A stretch of DNA of 10,334 bases, from assembly GCA_012514775.1 (NCBI GenBank), contig JAAYZQ010000205.1:1-10334 (forward strand), written 5' to 3'. The translations under genes and the position numbers were made by a program. Under the pieces are notes generated by a model. It was not told the DNA's origin. It was given only the letters and a program-made list of their open reading frames with translations, and searched no databases. Of this stretch, positions 1 to 7,355 are shown in pieces (the stretch's first letter is position 1; each line of letters opens with the position of its first letter). The DNA comes from Anaerolineaceae bacterium (GTDB taxonomy: Bacteria; Chloroflexota; Anaerolineae; JAAYZQ01).

Positions 1-1166
1 AGGCGCTCGACGATGGGCACCAGGCCTGGATCGGGCATGGGCAGCGTGGAGGTGCGGTGCGAAAGGGACTGGTCTGTCAGCAGGATGACCGGCATCTGAA
101 AGGTTTCGGACAGGTAAAAGGCCTGCATTGCCTGGTAAAAGCAGTCGGCGACCGAGCGGGCGGCCAGGACGATGCGCGGCGCTTCGCCGTGACCGCCATA
201 CAGAGCAATGTTGAGGTCGCCCTGCTCCATCTTGGTCGGCATCCCGGTGCTGGGGCCGGCACGCATCGAGTTGACGACCACCACGGGAACCTCGGCCATG
301 GTCGCCAGTCCCAGCATCTCTTGCATCAGGGAAAAGCCGGGACCGCTGGTGGCAGTCATGGCCTTGACGCCGGCAATGGAGGCGCCAATGACGCTGCCGA
401 TGGCCGCGATCTCGTCCTCGGTTTGCAGGCTCGTCCCCCCGATGCCGGGCAGGCGCCGCGCCATCTCTTCCAGGATGTCGGAGGCGGGCGTGATGGGATA
501 GCCGGCGTAGAAGCGACAGCCAGCGGCCAGCGCCCCGGCCACGATGGCCTGGTTGCCGGACATGACCAACTGGGGCTCTCGTGTCGGGTCAGGTGGGGCC
601 AGGCGCAGGGGTAACTCGCCGGGCAGGTTGTTCTTGACCCACTCGTAGCCGGCGAGGAGCGCCATGCGGTTGCTTTCGGCAAACTCCGGGCGGCGACCAA
701 ACTTTTCCTTGACGGTGGCCTGGAGCTGTGGAAAGTCCAGGGCCAGCAGCGCCGACAGTGCCCCCAGGGCTATGAGGTTCTTGCCCTTGCGCAGGTTCAG
801 GTCCCGCGCCATGCGATCGAGGGGGATGCCGTAGGCTGTGCCCGCAAAGCCCTCAGGGCAGTCGTGCTCCCCTGGATCGTAGATCAGTATCCCGTCGGGG
901 CGCAGCGCCTCGTGATGCAGGTCCCAGGCCTCCTCGTTAAAGGCCAGGAGAAGGTCCAGCTCGTCGCCCAGCGAAGGCAGCGGCCGGACGCCGACCCGGA
1001 GCTGGAACATGACCGGGCCGCCCTTGATCTCGGCCGGGTAGGTGCGAAAGGTGTGCACCTGGTAACCGCTGCGGGCCATCGACAAGGTCAGGACGTCGCC
1101 GGCCGAGACGGCATTATCGGTGCCCGATTCGCCGCCGAGGCGGAGTAGTAAGGTATCGACGATCAT
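1..1166 (-). CDS. 2-oxoacid:ferredoxin oxidoreductase, fused gamma-alpha subunit (partial, 3' end off the left edge)
   Basis: The 388 visible residues are the N-terminal part of a KorA-type subunit. These cytoplasmic thiamine-pyrophosphate enzymes oxidatively decarboxylate 2-oxoacids with CoA and pass electrons to ferredoxin. Residues 1-185 form the gamma domain (GGESG near residue 11; YPAEIKGG at 43-50). From about residue 198 the alpha pyrimidine-binding domain begins, with YPITP at 223-227, QTEDE at 248-252, TSGPG at 273-277 and PSTGMPT at 305-311. The ATG at 1166-1164 has GGAGG four bases upstream. An ATG further upstream runs straight into a stop. The gamma-before-alpha fusion is common in bacterial KorA proteins. 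The gene follows the homocysteine methyltransferase by 61 bases on the same strand and is probably co-transcribed. The beta subunit should lie beyond the left edge. Family assignment is secure; the preferred substrate (2-oxoglutarate or another 2-oxoacid) cannot be read from this fragment. Confidence 0.93.
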   Translation of the reverse strand, partial: MIVDTLLLRLGGESGTDNAVSAGDVLTLSMARSGYQVHTFRTYPAEIKGGPVMFQLRVGVRPLPSLGDELDLLLAFNEEAWDLHHEALRPDGILIYDPGEHDCPEGFAGTAYGIPLDRMARDLNLRKGKNLIALGALSALLALDFPQLQATVKEKFGRRPEFAESNRMALLAGYEWVKNNLPGELPLRLAPPDPTREPQLVMSGNQAIVAGALAAGCRFYAGYPITPASDILEEMARRLPGIGGTSLQTEDEIAAIGSVIGASIAGVKAMTATSGPGFSLMQEMLGLATMAEVPVVVVNSMRAGPSTGMPTKMEQGDLNIALYGGHGEAPRIVLAARSVADCFYQAMQAFYLSETFQMPVILLTDQSLSHRTSTLPMPDPGLVPIVER

Positions 1167-1227
1167 CTTACCTCCATTGGGAAAAACAGATCGAATACGT
1201 CGCCATCAGCGATCCGCCCATGGTACG

Positions 1228-2109
1228 TCAGCGGGCCAGGGACTGGGACATGGCGGCGATGTGCTCCGGCGTCGTGCCGCAGCAACCACCGATAATCTGC
1301 GCGCCGGCCTGGCGCAAGCGAAGGGCCACCTCAGCCATGAACGCGGGGCTGGCATCGTACACGACCTCGTCGCCGTTCAGATGGGGGAGGCCGGCGTTGG
1401 GCTTGGCCCACAGGATGGCGCCCGGTGCCTCGGCCGCCATGGCTTCCAGGATGGCAGGGTACTCGTCGGGGTCGCGGCCGCAGTTGGCCCCCAGGCCCTC
1501 CACCAGGGGGGCCATCTCCTTTGCTGCCTGCGCCGGGCGCACGCCCATCATCGTCCGGCCATGGGTGTCAAAGGAAAAGGTGACAAAGATGGGAAGATCC
1601 GTCACTCGTCGGGCACCTTCCACGGCCGCCCTGGCTTCGGCCAGGTCGCTGAGGGTCTCGACCAGGAGGAAATCGACGCCGCCCTCGACCAGGGCAGCGG
1701 CTTGCTCGGCATAGCCGTCGGCTGCCTCGGCGGCTGTGAGCTGCCCGAGGGGGGCCAGGAGCTGGCCGGTGGAGCTCATGTCGCCGGCCACGAAAACGCT
1801 GTCACCGGCTGCCTGCCGCGCCAATTCTGCGGCGCGCCGGTTCACCTCCGCTGCCCGATCCTCCAGCCCTTCGTGTGCCAGGCGAAAGCGGGTGCCGCCC
1901 AGGGTGCAGGTGAGCACCATGTTGGATCCAGCCTTCACATAGCTTTCGTGCAGCGCCCGGACCCGGTCTGGCTGTTCCACGACCCAGCTCTCAGGCAGGC
2001 GGCCATTTTCCAGCCCCAGGCTTTGCAACATTGTCCCCGTGGCGCCGTCGGCGAGGAAAACCTCGCCGGCGTGCAACCGCGAGAGTAGGTTCTCGGTACG
2101 CGTCGTCAT
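1228..2109 (-). CDS. homocysteine S-methyltransferase family protein (single-domain, zinc type)
   Basis: This 293-residue protein matches the (beta/alpha)8 homocysteine-binding domain shared by betaine-homocysteine methyltransferase, MmuM and the N-terminal module of MetH. It shows the DGATGT substrate loop (residues 21-26) and the three zinc-ligand cysteines: C210 in GANCG and C276/C277 in GGCCGTTPEH. Members activate homocysteine on zinc and methylate it to methionine. The methyl donor (betaine, S-methylmethionine, or a methyl-corrinoid protein as in MetH) is not evident. There is no folate, cobalamin or SAM-activation module, so it is not a full MetH. The frame is open to an ATG at 2160-2158, but the ATG at 2109-2107 is preferred: GGAG sits seven bases upstream and it places the protein start normally before the first strand. 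It is the first gene of the leftward unit, upstream of the 2-oxoacid oxidoreductase gene. Confidence 0.88.
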   Translation of the reverse strand: MTTRTENLLSRLHAGEVFLADGATGTMLQSLGLENGRLPESWVVEQPDRVRALHESYVKAGSNMVLTCTLGGTRFRLAHEGLEDRAAEVNRRAAELARQAAGDSVFVAGDMSSTGQLLAPLGQLTAAEAADGYAEQAAALVEGGVDFLLVETLSDLAEARAAVEGARRVTDLPIFVTFSFDTHGRTMMGVRPAQAAKEMAPLVEGLGANCGRDPDEYPAILEAMAAEAPGAILWAKPNAGLPHLNGDEVVYDASPAFMAEVALRLRQAGAQIIGGCCGTTPEHIAAMSQSLAR

Positions 2110-2339
2110 TCGTCCGCTCCGTGTCGTTTCATTGTGTTTGCCAGGCGCCTGGGGCTCCATTCTCCGGCCCTGTCACCGGCCCCGAGCCCATTGCCCCGAA
2201 TCATACCCCAGGCAAATCGCCGTCGTCAGTAAGATCCGTTCCGAATTTATGCAATTCCTGTTTGGAAAATTACCCGCGTTGCATTCTCTTTGTGCTGCCG
2301 GGTATGGGCCTTGCCGTGCACGTCTTTGCGCGTCGCCCA
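2110..2339 (-). promoter_or_regulatory. long 5' leader of the methyltransferase gene, possibly structured
   Basis: There is no credible gene in this stretch. On the minus strand it holds a short stem GTGC/GCAC enclosing GGCCC-AT-ACCCGGCA (about 2298-2323). It also has a 6-bp inverted repeat ATGCAA/TTGCAT (2279-2284 with 2249-2254) enclosing a small TTCC/GGAA hairpin, and a 12-bp perfect palindrome CCAGGCGCCTGG (2141-2152) 32 bases before the start codon. The order of the GGCCC, CCCGGCA and GGGTAATTTTCC segments loosely recalls pieces of a SAM-I riboswitch core, and the downstream gene makes methionine. However, the diagnostic AUGAA and GGUGCUAA segments are not intact, so no riboswitch is called. 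Confidence 0.3.
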
Positions 2340-2345
2340 CGGACC

Positions 2346-2376
2346 ATTATACCACAGGAGCAGCCTTCTATGCCAA
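2346..2376 (-). promoter_or_regulatory. sigma70-type promoter of the leftward unit
   Basis: Read on the minus strand, TTGGCA (2376-2371) is followed after 19 bases by a perfect TATAAT (2351-2346). The -10 box is preceded by TGG, an extended -10 signature. The spacer is longer than the ideal 17 bases, so the extended -10 may compensate. Transcription would start near 2339, giving a leader of about 230 bases before the methyltransferase ATG at 2109. This is the only consensus -10 seen on this strand in the gap. Confidence 0.55.
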
Positions 2377-2410
2377 CGCGAGAAGGGCGCGGCGCCACGG
2401 CGGGTGGTCA

Positions 2411-2448
2411 TGCGAAACGGCAGCGGCAGGCTCGTGCTTCGTTGCGCA
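2411..2448. promoter_or_regulatory. imperfect 9-bp inverted repeat between divergent promoters, possible operator
   Basis: TGCGAAACG (2411-2419) and CGTTGCGCA (2440-2448) are inverted copies matching at 8 of 9 positions. Their centres are 29 bp apart, close to three helical turns. The repeat ends 32 bases upstream of the rightward -35 box and lies behind the leftward promoter, a usual place for a regulator acting on both units. No regulator gene is present in the window, and the call rests only on symmetry and position. Confidence 0.3.
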
Positions 2449-2472
2449 GGGGCCAGGTTCGAGAAAACGAAA

Positions 2473-2490
2473 GCTTTGCCTTGACAAAGC
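2473..2490. promoter_or_regulatory. inverted repeat overlapping the rightward -35 box, possible repressor site
   Basis: GCTTTG (2473-2478) and CAAAGC (2485-2490) are perfect inverted copies with six bases between them, and the right half overlaps the TTGACA -35 element. An overlapping 8-bp palindrome AAAGCTTT sits at 2470-2477. A protein bound here would block RNA polymerase. The half-sites are short, so chance symmetry cannot be excluded. Confidence 0.3.
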
Positions 2491-2509
2491 AGGGGTCCGG
2501 TGGTACACT
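2481..2509 (+). promoter_or_regulatory. strong sigma70 promoter of the transporter-kinase operon
   Basis: A perfect TTGACA -35 box (2481-2486) is followed after exactly 17 bases by TACACT (2504-2509), which carries an upstream TG (2501-2502) as an extended -10. This is the best promoter match in the window. Transcription should start near 2516, about 240 bases before the binding-protein ATG. Its -10 context GTGGTACACT closely resembles GTGGTATAAT of the divergent promoter. Confidence 0.7.
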
Positions 2510-2515
2510 CCTCCC

Positions 2516-2758
2516 GTCGTGCCAATCCTTTCTGGCCTTGGCCGGCCATGTGTCCCAGAACCAACGCCAGCCTCTCCATACGGTCTGGCGCGTGGTTCGT
2601 GAATTCTCTGGCGGTTCTTTGGAAGCCAGAAGATCCAGGAGGTGCGTGGCAGCGTCAGATTCCAGGTCTTGAGCCCGGCTCCGCTCGTCGGGCTGCCCAC
2701 CTGGCAGGGGGACCGGCCTTTCCCCTCGGGGGCGAACAGGACATTTGAGGAGGAAAGA
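2516..2758 (+). promoter_or_regulatory. structured 5' leader of the transporter operon
   Basis: This leader of about 240 bases has no convincing gene but several hairpins. TTCTGG/CCAGAA (2530-2535 with 2555-2560) encloses the 10-bp palindrome TGGCCGGCCA (2539-2548). AACCA-a-CGCCAG pairs with CTGGCG-cg-TGGTT (2559-2570 with 2585-2597). TCTGGC/GCCAGA (2607-2612 with 2625-2630) contains an inner TTC/GAA stem. AGCCCG/CGGGCT pairs at 2672-2677 with 2689-2694. The first two stems share bases 2559-2560 and so cannot both form fully. No known riboswitch class was recognised. The leader ends in a strong ribosome binding site (GAGGAGG, 2747-2753), five bases before the ATG. Confidence 0.4.
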
Positions 2759-3799
2759 ATGAGGAACAATCACTGGAAATTTCTGGCTCTCCTGGCTTTG
2801 GTGAGCCTGGTGGTAGGACTTGCCGGATGCGGCCCCGCAGCCGAAAGCACCGAGCTGAACGTCCTCTGCACTCCGCAGGAGGAGTGGTGCCAGGGCATGA
2901 AGCAAGAGTTCGAGGCCAAGTACGGCATCACGGTCAACTATGTGCGCATGTCCAGCGGTGAAGCCCTGGCCCGCGTGCAGGCTGAGAAGGACAACCCCCA
3001 GTTCGACATCTGGTGGGGTGGCCCCATCGACAGCTTTGTGTCCGCCAAGGCGGACGGCTTGCTGGAGCCCTACGACTCGCCCAACTATGGCAACCTGCTC
3101 GATCAGACCAAGTACAAAGACCCGGACAACCACTGGGTTGGTATCTATGTCGGAACCTTGGGCTTTGCCACCAACCAGGATTGGCTGGCGGCCAATCCCG
3201 GCAGCGCGGCGCCCACCTCCTGGGATGACCTGCTCAAGCCCGAGTTTGAGGACCAGATCCTGGTAGCCCATCCCTCCACGTCGGGCACGTCGTACACCGC
3301 CCTCGCGACCGTCCTCCAGCTCCGTGGCGAAGATGCGGGCTGGGAATACCTGACGCAGTATGCTGCCCAGGTGCTGCAGTTCACCAAGAGCGGCGCAGCC
3401 CCGGCCAAGTTCGTGGGCCAGGGCGAGGCGGCCGTGGGCGTCGTCTTTTCCCACGACATTGTCAACGAGATCGACAACAACAGGCTGCCCCTGGTGCTAA
3501 CGTTCCCTGCGGAAGGCACCGGCTACGAGATCGGCGGCATGGGCATTCTCAAGGGCGCCCAGCACCTGGACGCCGCCCAGAAGTGGTTCGATTGGGCGCT
3601 GACCGCCGAGGCCCAGGCCTTGGGCCCCAAGTACAAGGCATACCAGGCGCCGACGGTTAGCGGCGTCGAGCTGTCGCATCCCGAGCTCCTCGAAGTCAAC
3701 CTCATCGACTATGACTTCCAGTGGGCCGGCGAGCACAAAAAAGAGTTCGTGGACAAGTTCTCGAACGAGATTGCTGGAGCCGATCAGCTAAAGGAATAA
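2759..3799 (+). CDS. ABC transporter substrate-binding lipoprotein (AfuA/Fbp-like family)
   Basis: This 346-residue protein is the extracytoplasmic receptor of the ABC importer encoded downstream. A basic start and hydrophobic stretch (residues 7-22) end in the lipobox LAGC, so Cys24 should be lipidated and anchor it outside the membrane. The mature part resembles the AfuA group: C37 and C44 are likely disulfide partners, followed by SSGEALARVQAEKDNPQFD and WWGGPID. A later EGTGYEIGGMGILKGAQ segment lies before the C-terminal helices. The tandem tyrosines that bind iron in FbpA are absent. Known relatives carry ferric iron, hexose phosphates or phosphonates; a phosphorylated sugar or other organic solute is inferred here, without proof. 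The frame is open upstream to a GTG at 2642, but the ATG at 2759 has GGAGG five bases before it and begins the signal peptide correctly. It is the first gene of the operon and is followed by a terminator-like hairpin. Confidence 0.92.
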   Translation: MRNNHWKFLALLALVSLVVGLAGCGPAAESTELNVLCTPQEEWCQGMKQEFEAKYGITVNYVRMSSGEALARVQAEKDNPQFDIWWGGPIDSFVSAKADGLLEPYDSPNYGNLLDQTKYKDPDNHWVGIYVGTLGFATNQDWLAANPGSAAPTSWDDLLKPEFEDQILVAHPSTSGTSYTALATVLQLRGEDAGWEYLTQYAAQVLQFTKSGAAPAKFVGQGEAAVGVVFSHDIVNEIDNNRLPLVLTFPAEGTGYEIGGMGILKGAQHLDAAQKWFDWALTAEAQALGPKYKAYQAPTVSGVELSHPELLEVNLIDYDFQWAGEHKKEFVDKFSNEIAGADQLKE

Positions 3800-3811
3800 C
3801 GATGTGACTCT

Positions 3812-3847
3812 GTGGGGCGGGGGGCGCGCTCCCCCGCCCCACTTTTT
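3812..3847 (+). terminator. intrinsic terminator-like hairpin between binding-protein and permease genes
   Basis: A perfect 12-bp GC-rich stem (3812-3823 with 3831-3842) with a seven-base loop is followed directly by five T (3843-3847). It starts 13 bases after the binding-protein stop codon and lies 46 bases before the permease start. Because the permease has no separate promoter that I can see, the hairpin probably terminates part of the transcripts or protects the 3' end of the short message. Either way the binding protein would be made in excess, as is usual for ABC importers. Confidence 0.8.
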
Positions 3848-3892
3848 ATGGGGCCAGTTGTTCAAGGGCCGGTTTTCGTAAGGGAGAGAGTG

Positions 3893-6193
3893 ATGGCCGT
3901 CTCTGCACAAAGCGTGCCCACCCGGGAACGAGCGACCTTGCGCAGTGCCCTTCGCAGGCGCTACCGCGAGTTCGCCCTCATCGCCCGTGACCCGGTGTTG
4001 ATGATCAGCCTTTTGTTCTGCGGGCTGTTTCTGTTCATGTTTGTCGTTTATCCCCTGTTCCGCGGCACTGCCAATGGCTTCCTGGATGCCGAACGGTCAG
4101 GGCCGTGGTACACCCGTCTGAGCGTGGAATACCTGGGTCGTTATTTTGACTCTTACTATGGGCCATTTGCCCGGCGCGTGTTCATCGATACCCTCATCAT
4201 GGGCGTCTTGACCGCAACGGGCGGCACGATCCTGGGCTTCTTCTTTGCCTACACCATGGTCCGCGCCGACATACCCTTCAAGAGGCTGATCCATCTCCTG
4301 GCTCTGGTCCCTACCGTGTCGCCGCCTTTCGCCATTGCCCTGAGCACCATCCTGCTCTTTGGCCGCAATGGCCTGGTAACGCGCAAAATACTGGGCATCA
4401 ACTTTGGCCCGGGAATGAACGACATCTATGGCATGGATGGTCTCGTGTTCGTCCAGATCATCACCTTCTTCTCCGTCGCCTATTTGATCATCCGCGCCAT
4501 GCTGGAACGGCTCGATCCCAGCATGGAGGAGGCCGCCCACAGCCTTGGAGCGGGCAAGTTTCACATCTTTCGCACGGTCACCTTGCCCCTGTTGGTCCCG
4601 GGCATCGCCGGCTCGTTCCTGCTGTTGTTTGTCGAGTCGCTGGCCGACCTGGGCAACCCGCTCTTTATCGCCGGCAACACGACGGTCCTTTCGGCCCAGA
4701 TCTTTTTGGCCGTGGCCGGCGAGTATGACTACCAGAAGGCCTCGGCGCTGGCCTTTGTGCTCCTGCTGCCCACCCTGGTGGTGTTCCTGGTACAGCGCTA
4801 CTATGTAACCCGCCGCTCCTACGTGTCGGTGACGGGCAAGCCCACGGGCGGGCAGATCCTGGTCAAAGAGGCGTGGATCCGCTGGCCCTTTATCATCATC
4901 ACCTACGGTATGTGCCTGCTCATCATTGCCCTCTACCTGGCCATTTTTGTCGGCTCTATCAGCGCCGCCTGGGGTGTGGACTACACGCCGACGCTGCAAT
5001 GGTGGAAGCACATGGTGACCCGCGGCATCGAGTCGGTCCTTGATACCACCTTCCTGAGCGCCTTTGCCACGCCTATTGCCGGTCTGACGGGCATGGTCAT
5101 CGCTTTCCTGGTGGTGCGCAAGCGATTCAGCGGCAAGAATGCCGTCGACTTTATCTCGAACCTCGGCGGTGCCGTGCCCGGAACCATCCTGGGTATCGGC
5201 TTTGTGCTGGCCTTTTCCACACCGCCCATGTTCGTGGTGGCGGTTCTCTATGCCCTGTTGGCCCTCTTTATGGCCCGCACGGCGTTCAATGGGCGCCGCG
5301 AGCAGTGGATCGTCCTCGGCCTGGGGACGGCCCTGGGCATCGGATTGGCCCAGCTCTACGACTTTATGACCGAGTCCGGGATGTTGTACCTACTGGGTGG
5401 TATCTACGTAGGGCTGGGACTGCTCCTGTGGCTCTTTCGACGGCAAAAAGTCGCCGGCTGGATACTGTGCGGCGTGGGGCTCTATCTGCTGGCCGGGGTC
5501 TTTTCGGTCTACCTGGCACAGCCCATCGCCGCCCTGAGCCGCTCCATCCCCCGCGGCTTCTGGAGCAACGCCATCTTCCAGTTCGGGGATTACCTGCAGG
5601 TGTTTTTCCAGACGCCGACGCCCCTGTCCGCCATCTTTTTCACTTTTGCGGCAGTGTTGGTCCTGGAGCGGCAGAAGGGCACCCTGCGCCTGGGCATTGC
5701 CATCCTGCTCCTGGGCCTGGTAGGCGCCCTGTGTTTCATGGGCAAGCCCCTGGCCCTGGTGGGCACTCCGTACATCATCGTCGCGGCCTTTGCCGTACGC
5801 AGCCTGCCCGCCTCGGTGCGCGCGGGAGTGGCGGCCTTGCAGCAGATCGATCCCAGCATTGAAGAGGCGTCCAACATCCTGGGGGCCGATGCTCAATACA
5901 CGTTCCGTCGGGTGACCTTGCCTCTTATCCTGCCGGCCCTGTTGGCGGGCCTCATCTTTAGCTTTACGCGGCACATGACCAGCCTGTCGGCCATCATCTT
6001 CCTGGTCAGTGCCCGCTGGCGTATCGTGACGGCCAGCATTCTGAGCGAGTGGGAACAGGGGGGTATCAGCATCGCCGCCGCCTATTCGACGACGATCATT
6101 ATCCTGGTGCTCATTGCCATCGGTGTTCTCTACTTTGTCGTAAACAAGATCCTGGGAAGTCGAGGCGACGTCGACCTTTCTATAGGGGCGTAG
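3893..6193 (+). CDS. ABC transporter permease, two fused FbpB-like modules with a membrane insertion
   Basis: This 766-residue integral membrane protein forms the translocation pore. It contains two binding-protein-dependent permease modules, each with the cytoplasmic EAA loop that docks the ATPase: EEAAHSLGAG with a downstream TLPLLVPG in module 1 (from residue 212), and EEASNILGAD with TLPLILPA in module 2 (from residue 657). Typical FbpB/AfuB fusions are about 500-570 residues. The excess is a continuous hydrophobic insertion at about residues 446-617, between the VPGTILGIGFVLAFSTPP and LVGTPYII segments of module 2. The insertion has about six extra membrane helices arranged as three hairpins with basic loops (466-472, 516-523, 592-599). 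The ATG at 3893 was chosen because GGGAG lies six bases upstream. The in-frame extension to 3812 would begin inside the terminator-like stem. There is no frameshift or composition change at the insertion edges. Confidence 0.92.
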   Translation: MAVSAQSVPTRERATLRSALRRRYREFALIARDPVLMISLLFCGLFLFMFVVYPLFRGTANGFLDAERSGPWYTRLSVEYLGRYFDSYYGPFARRVFIDTLIMGVLTATGGTILGFFFAYTMVRADIPFKRLIHLLALVPTVSPPFAIALSTILLFGRNGLVTRKILGINFGPGMNDIYGMDGLVFVQIITFFSVAYLIIRAMLERLDPSMEEAAHSLGAGKFHIFRTVTLPLLVPGIAGSFLLLFVESLADLGNPLFIAGNTTVLSAQIFLAVAGEYDYQKASALAFVLLLPTLVVFLVQRYYVTRRSYVSVTGKPTGGQILVKEAWIRWPFIIITYGMCLLIIALYLAIFVGSISAAWGVDYTPTLQWWKHMVTRGIESVLDTTFLSAFATPIAGLTGMVIAFLVVRKRFSGKNAVDFISNLGGAVPGTILGIGFVLAFSTPPMFVVAVLYALLALFMARTAFNGRREQWIVLGLGTALGIGLAQLYDFMTESGMLYLLGGIYVGLGLLLWLFRRQKVAGWILCGVGLYLLAGVFSVYLAQPIAALSRSIPRGFWSNAIFQFGDYLQVFFQTPTPLSAIFFTFAAVLVLERQKGTLRLGIAILLLGLVGALCFMGKPLALVGTPYIIVAAFAVRSLPASVRAGVAALQQIDPSIEEASNILGADAQYTFRRVTLPLILPALLAGLIFSFTRHMTSLSAIIFLVSARWRIVTASILSEWEQGGISIAAAYSTTIIILVLIAIGVLYFVVNKILGSRGDVDLSIGA

Positions 6194-6195
6194 CA

Positions 6196-6242
6196 TCGAG
6201 CAGGGATGGGGGCGCAGGGAGGCCGGCGCGAGGCCTGCTCGA
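6196..6242 (+). repeat. 9-bp inverted repeat in the permease-ATPase gap
   Basis: TCGAGCAGG (6196-6204) and CCTGCTCGA (6234-6242) are perfect inverted copies separated by 29 GC-rich bases. It starts two bases after the permease stop codon. No run of T follows, so it is not a standard intrinsic terminator. In RNA it could form a stabilising or processing hairpin separating the permease and ATPase messages. The ATPase ribosome binding site (6261-6265) lies outside it. Confidence 0.55.
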
Positions 6243-6272
6243 CTCGAACCCCAGTTTGATAGGAGCAAAGGG

Positions 6273-7351
<1,079 letters not shown>

Positions 7352-7355
<4 letters not shown>

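Noticed and set aside
1168..1221. 17-residue minus-strand ORF ending one base before the 2-oxoacid oxidoreductase start
   Set aside because: The close spacing is suggestive of coupling, but it has no ribosome binding site and is too short to support.
1120..2088. 322-codon open frame on the plus strand opposite the methyltransferase gene
   Set aside because: The minus strand encodes conserved zinc-ligand motifs over the same bases; the plus-strand product has no recognisable fold signature.
2110..2160. Upstream in-frame ATG at 2160 for the methyltransferase
   Set aside because: Its GGAG is only about one base away, the added 17 residues are polar and unlike the family, and the ATG at 2109 has an ideal ribosome binding site.
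2646..2672. Possible GTG-initiated eight-residue leader peptide after an AGGAGG at 2637-2642
   Set aside because: Spacing to the GTG is only three bases and the peptide has no run of regulatory codons.
2516..2758. Thiamine-pyrophosphate riboswitch in the transporter leader
   Set aside because: Considered because AfuA/Fbp-like binding proteins resemble thiamine-binding ones, but the conserved CTGAGA and ACCTGATC-type segments are not present.
2408..3454. 348-codon open frame on the minus strand across the binding-protein gene and its leader
   Set aside because: It is antisense to a lipoprotein gene with a clear signal peptide and ribosome binding site, and no family features are seen in its product.
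3812..3892. Upstream in-frame start for the permease at 3812
   Set aside because: It would start inside the terminator-like stem; the ATG at 3893 has a proper ribosome binding site and normal N-terminal residues.
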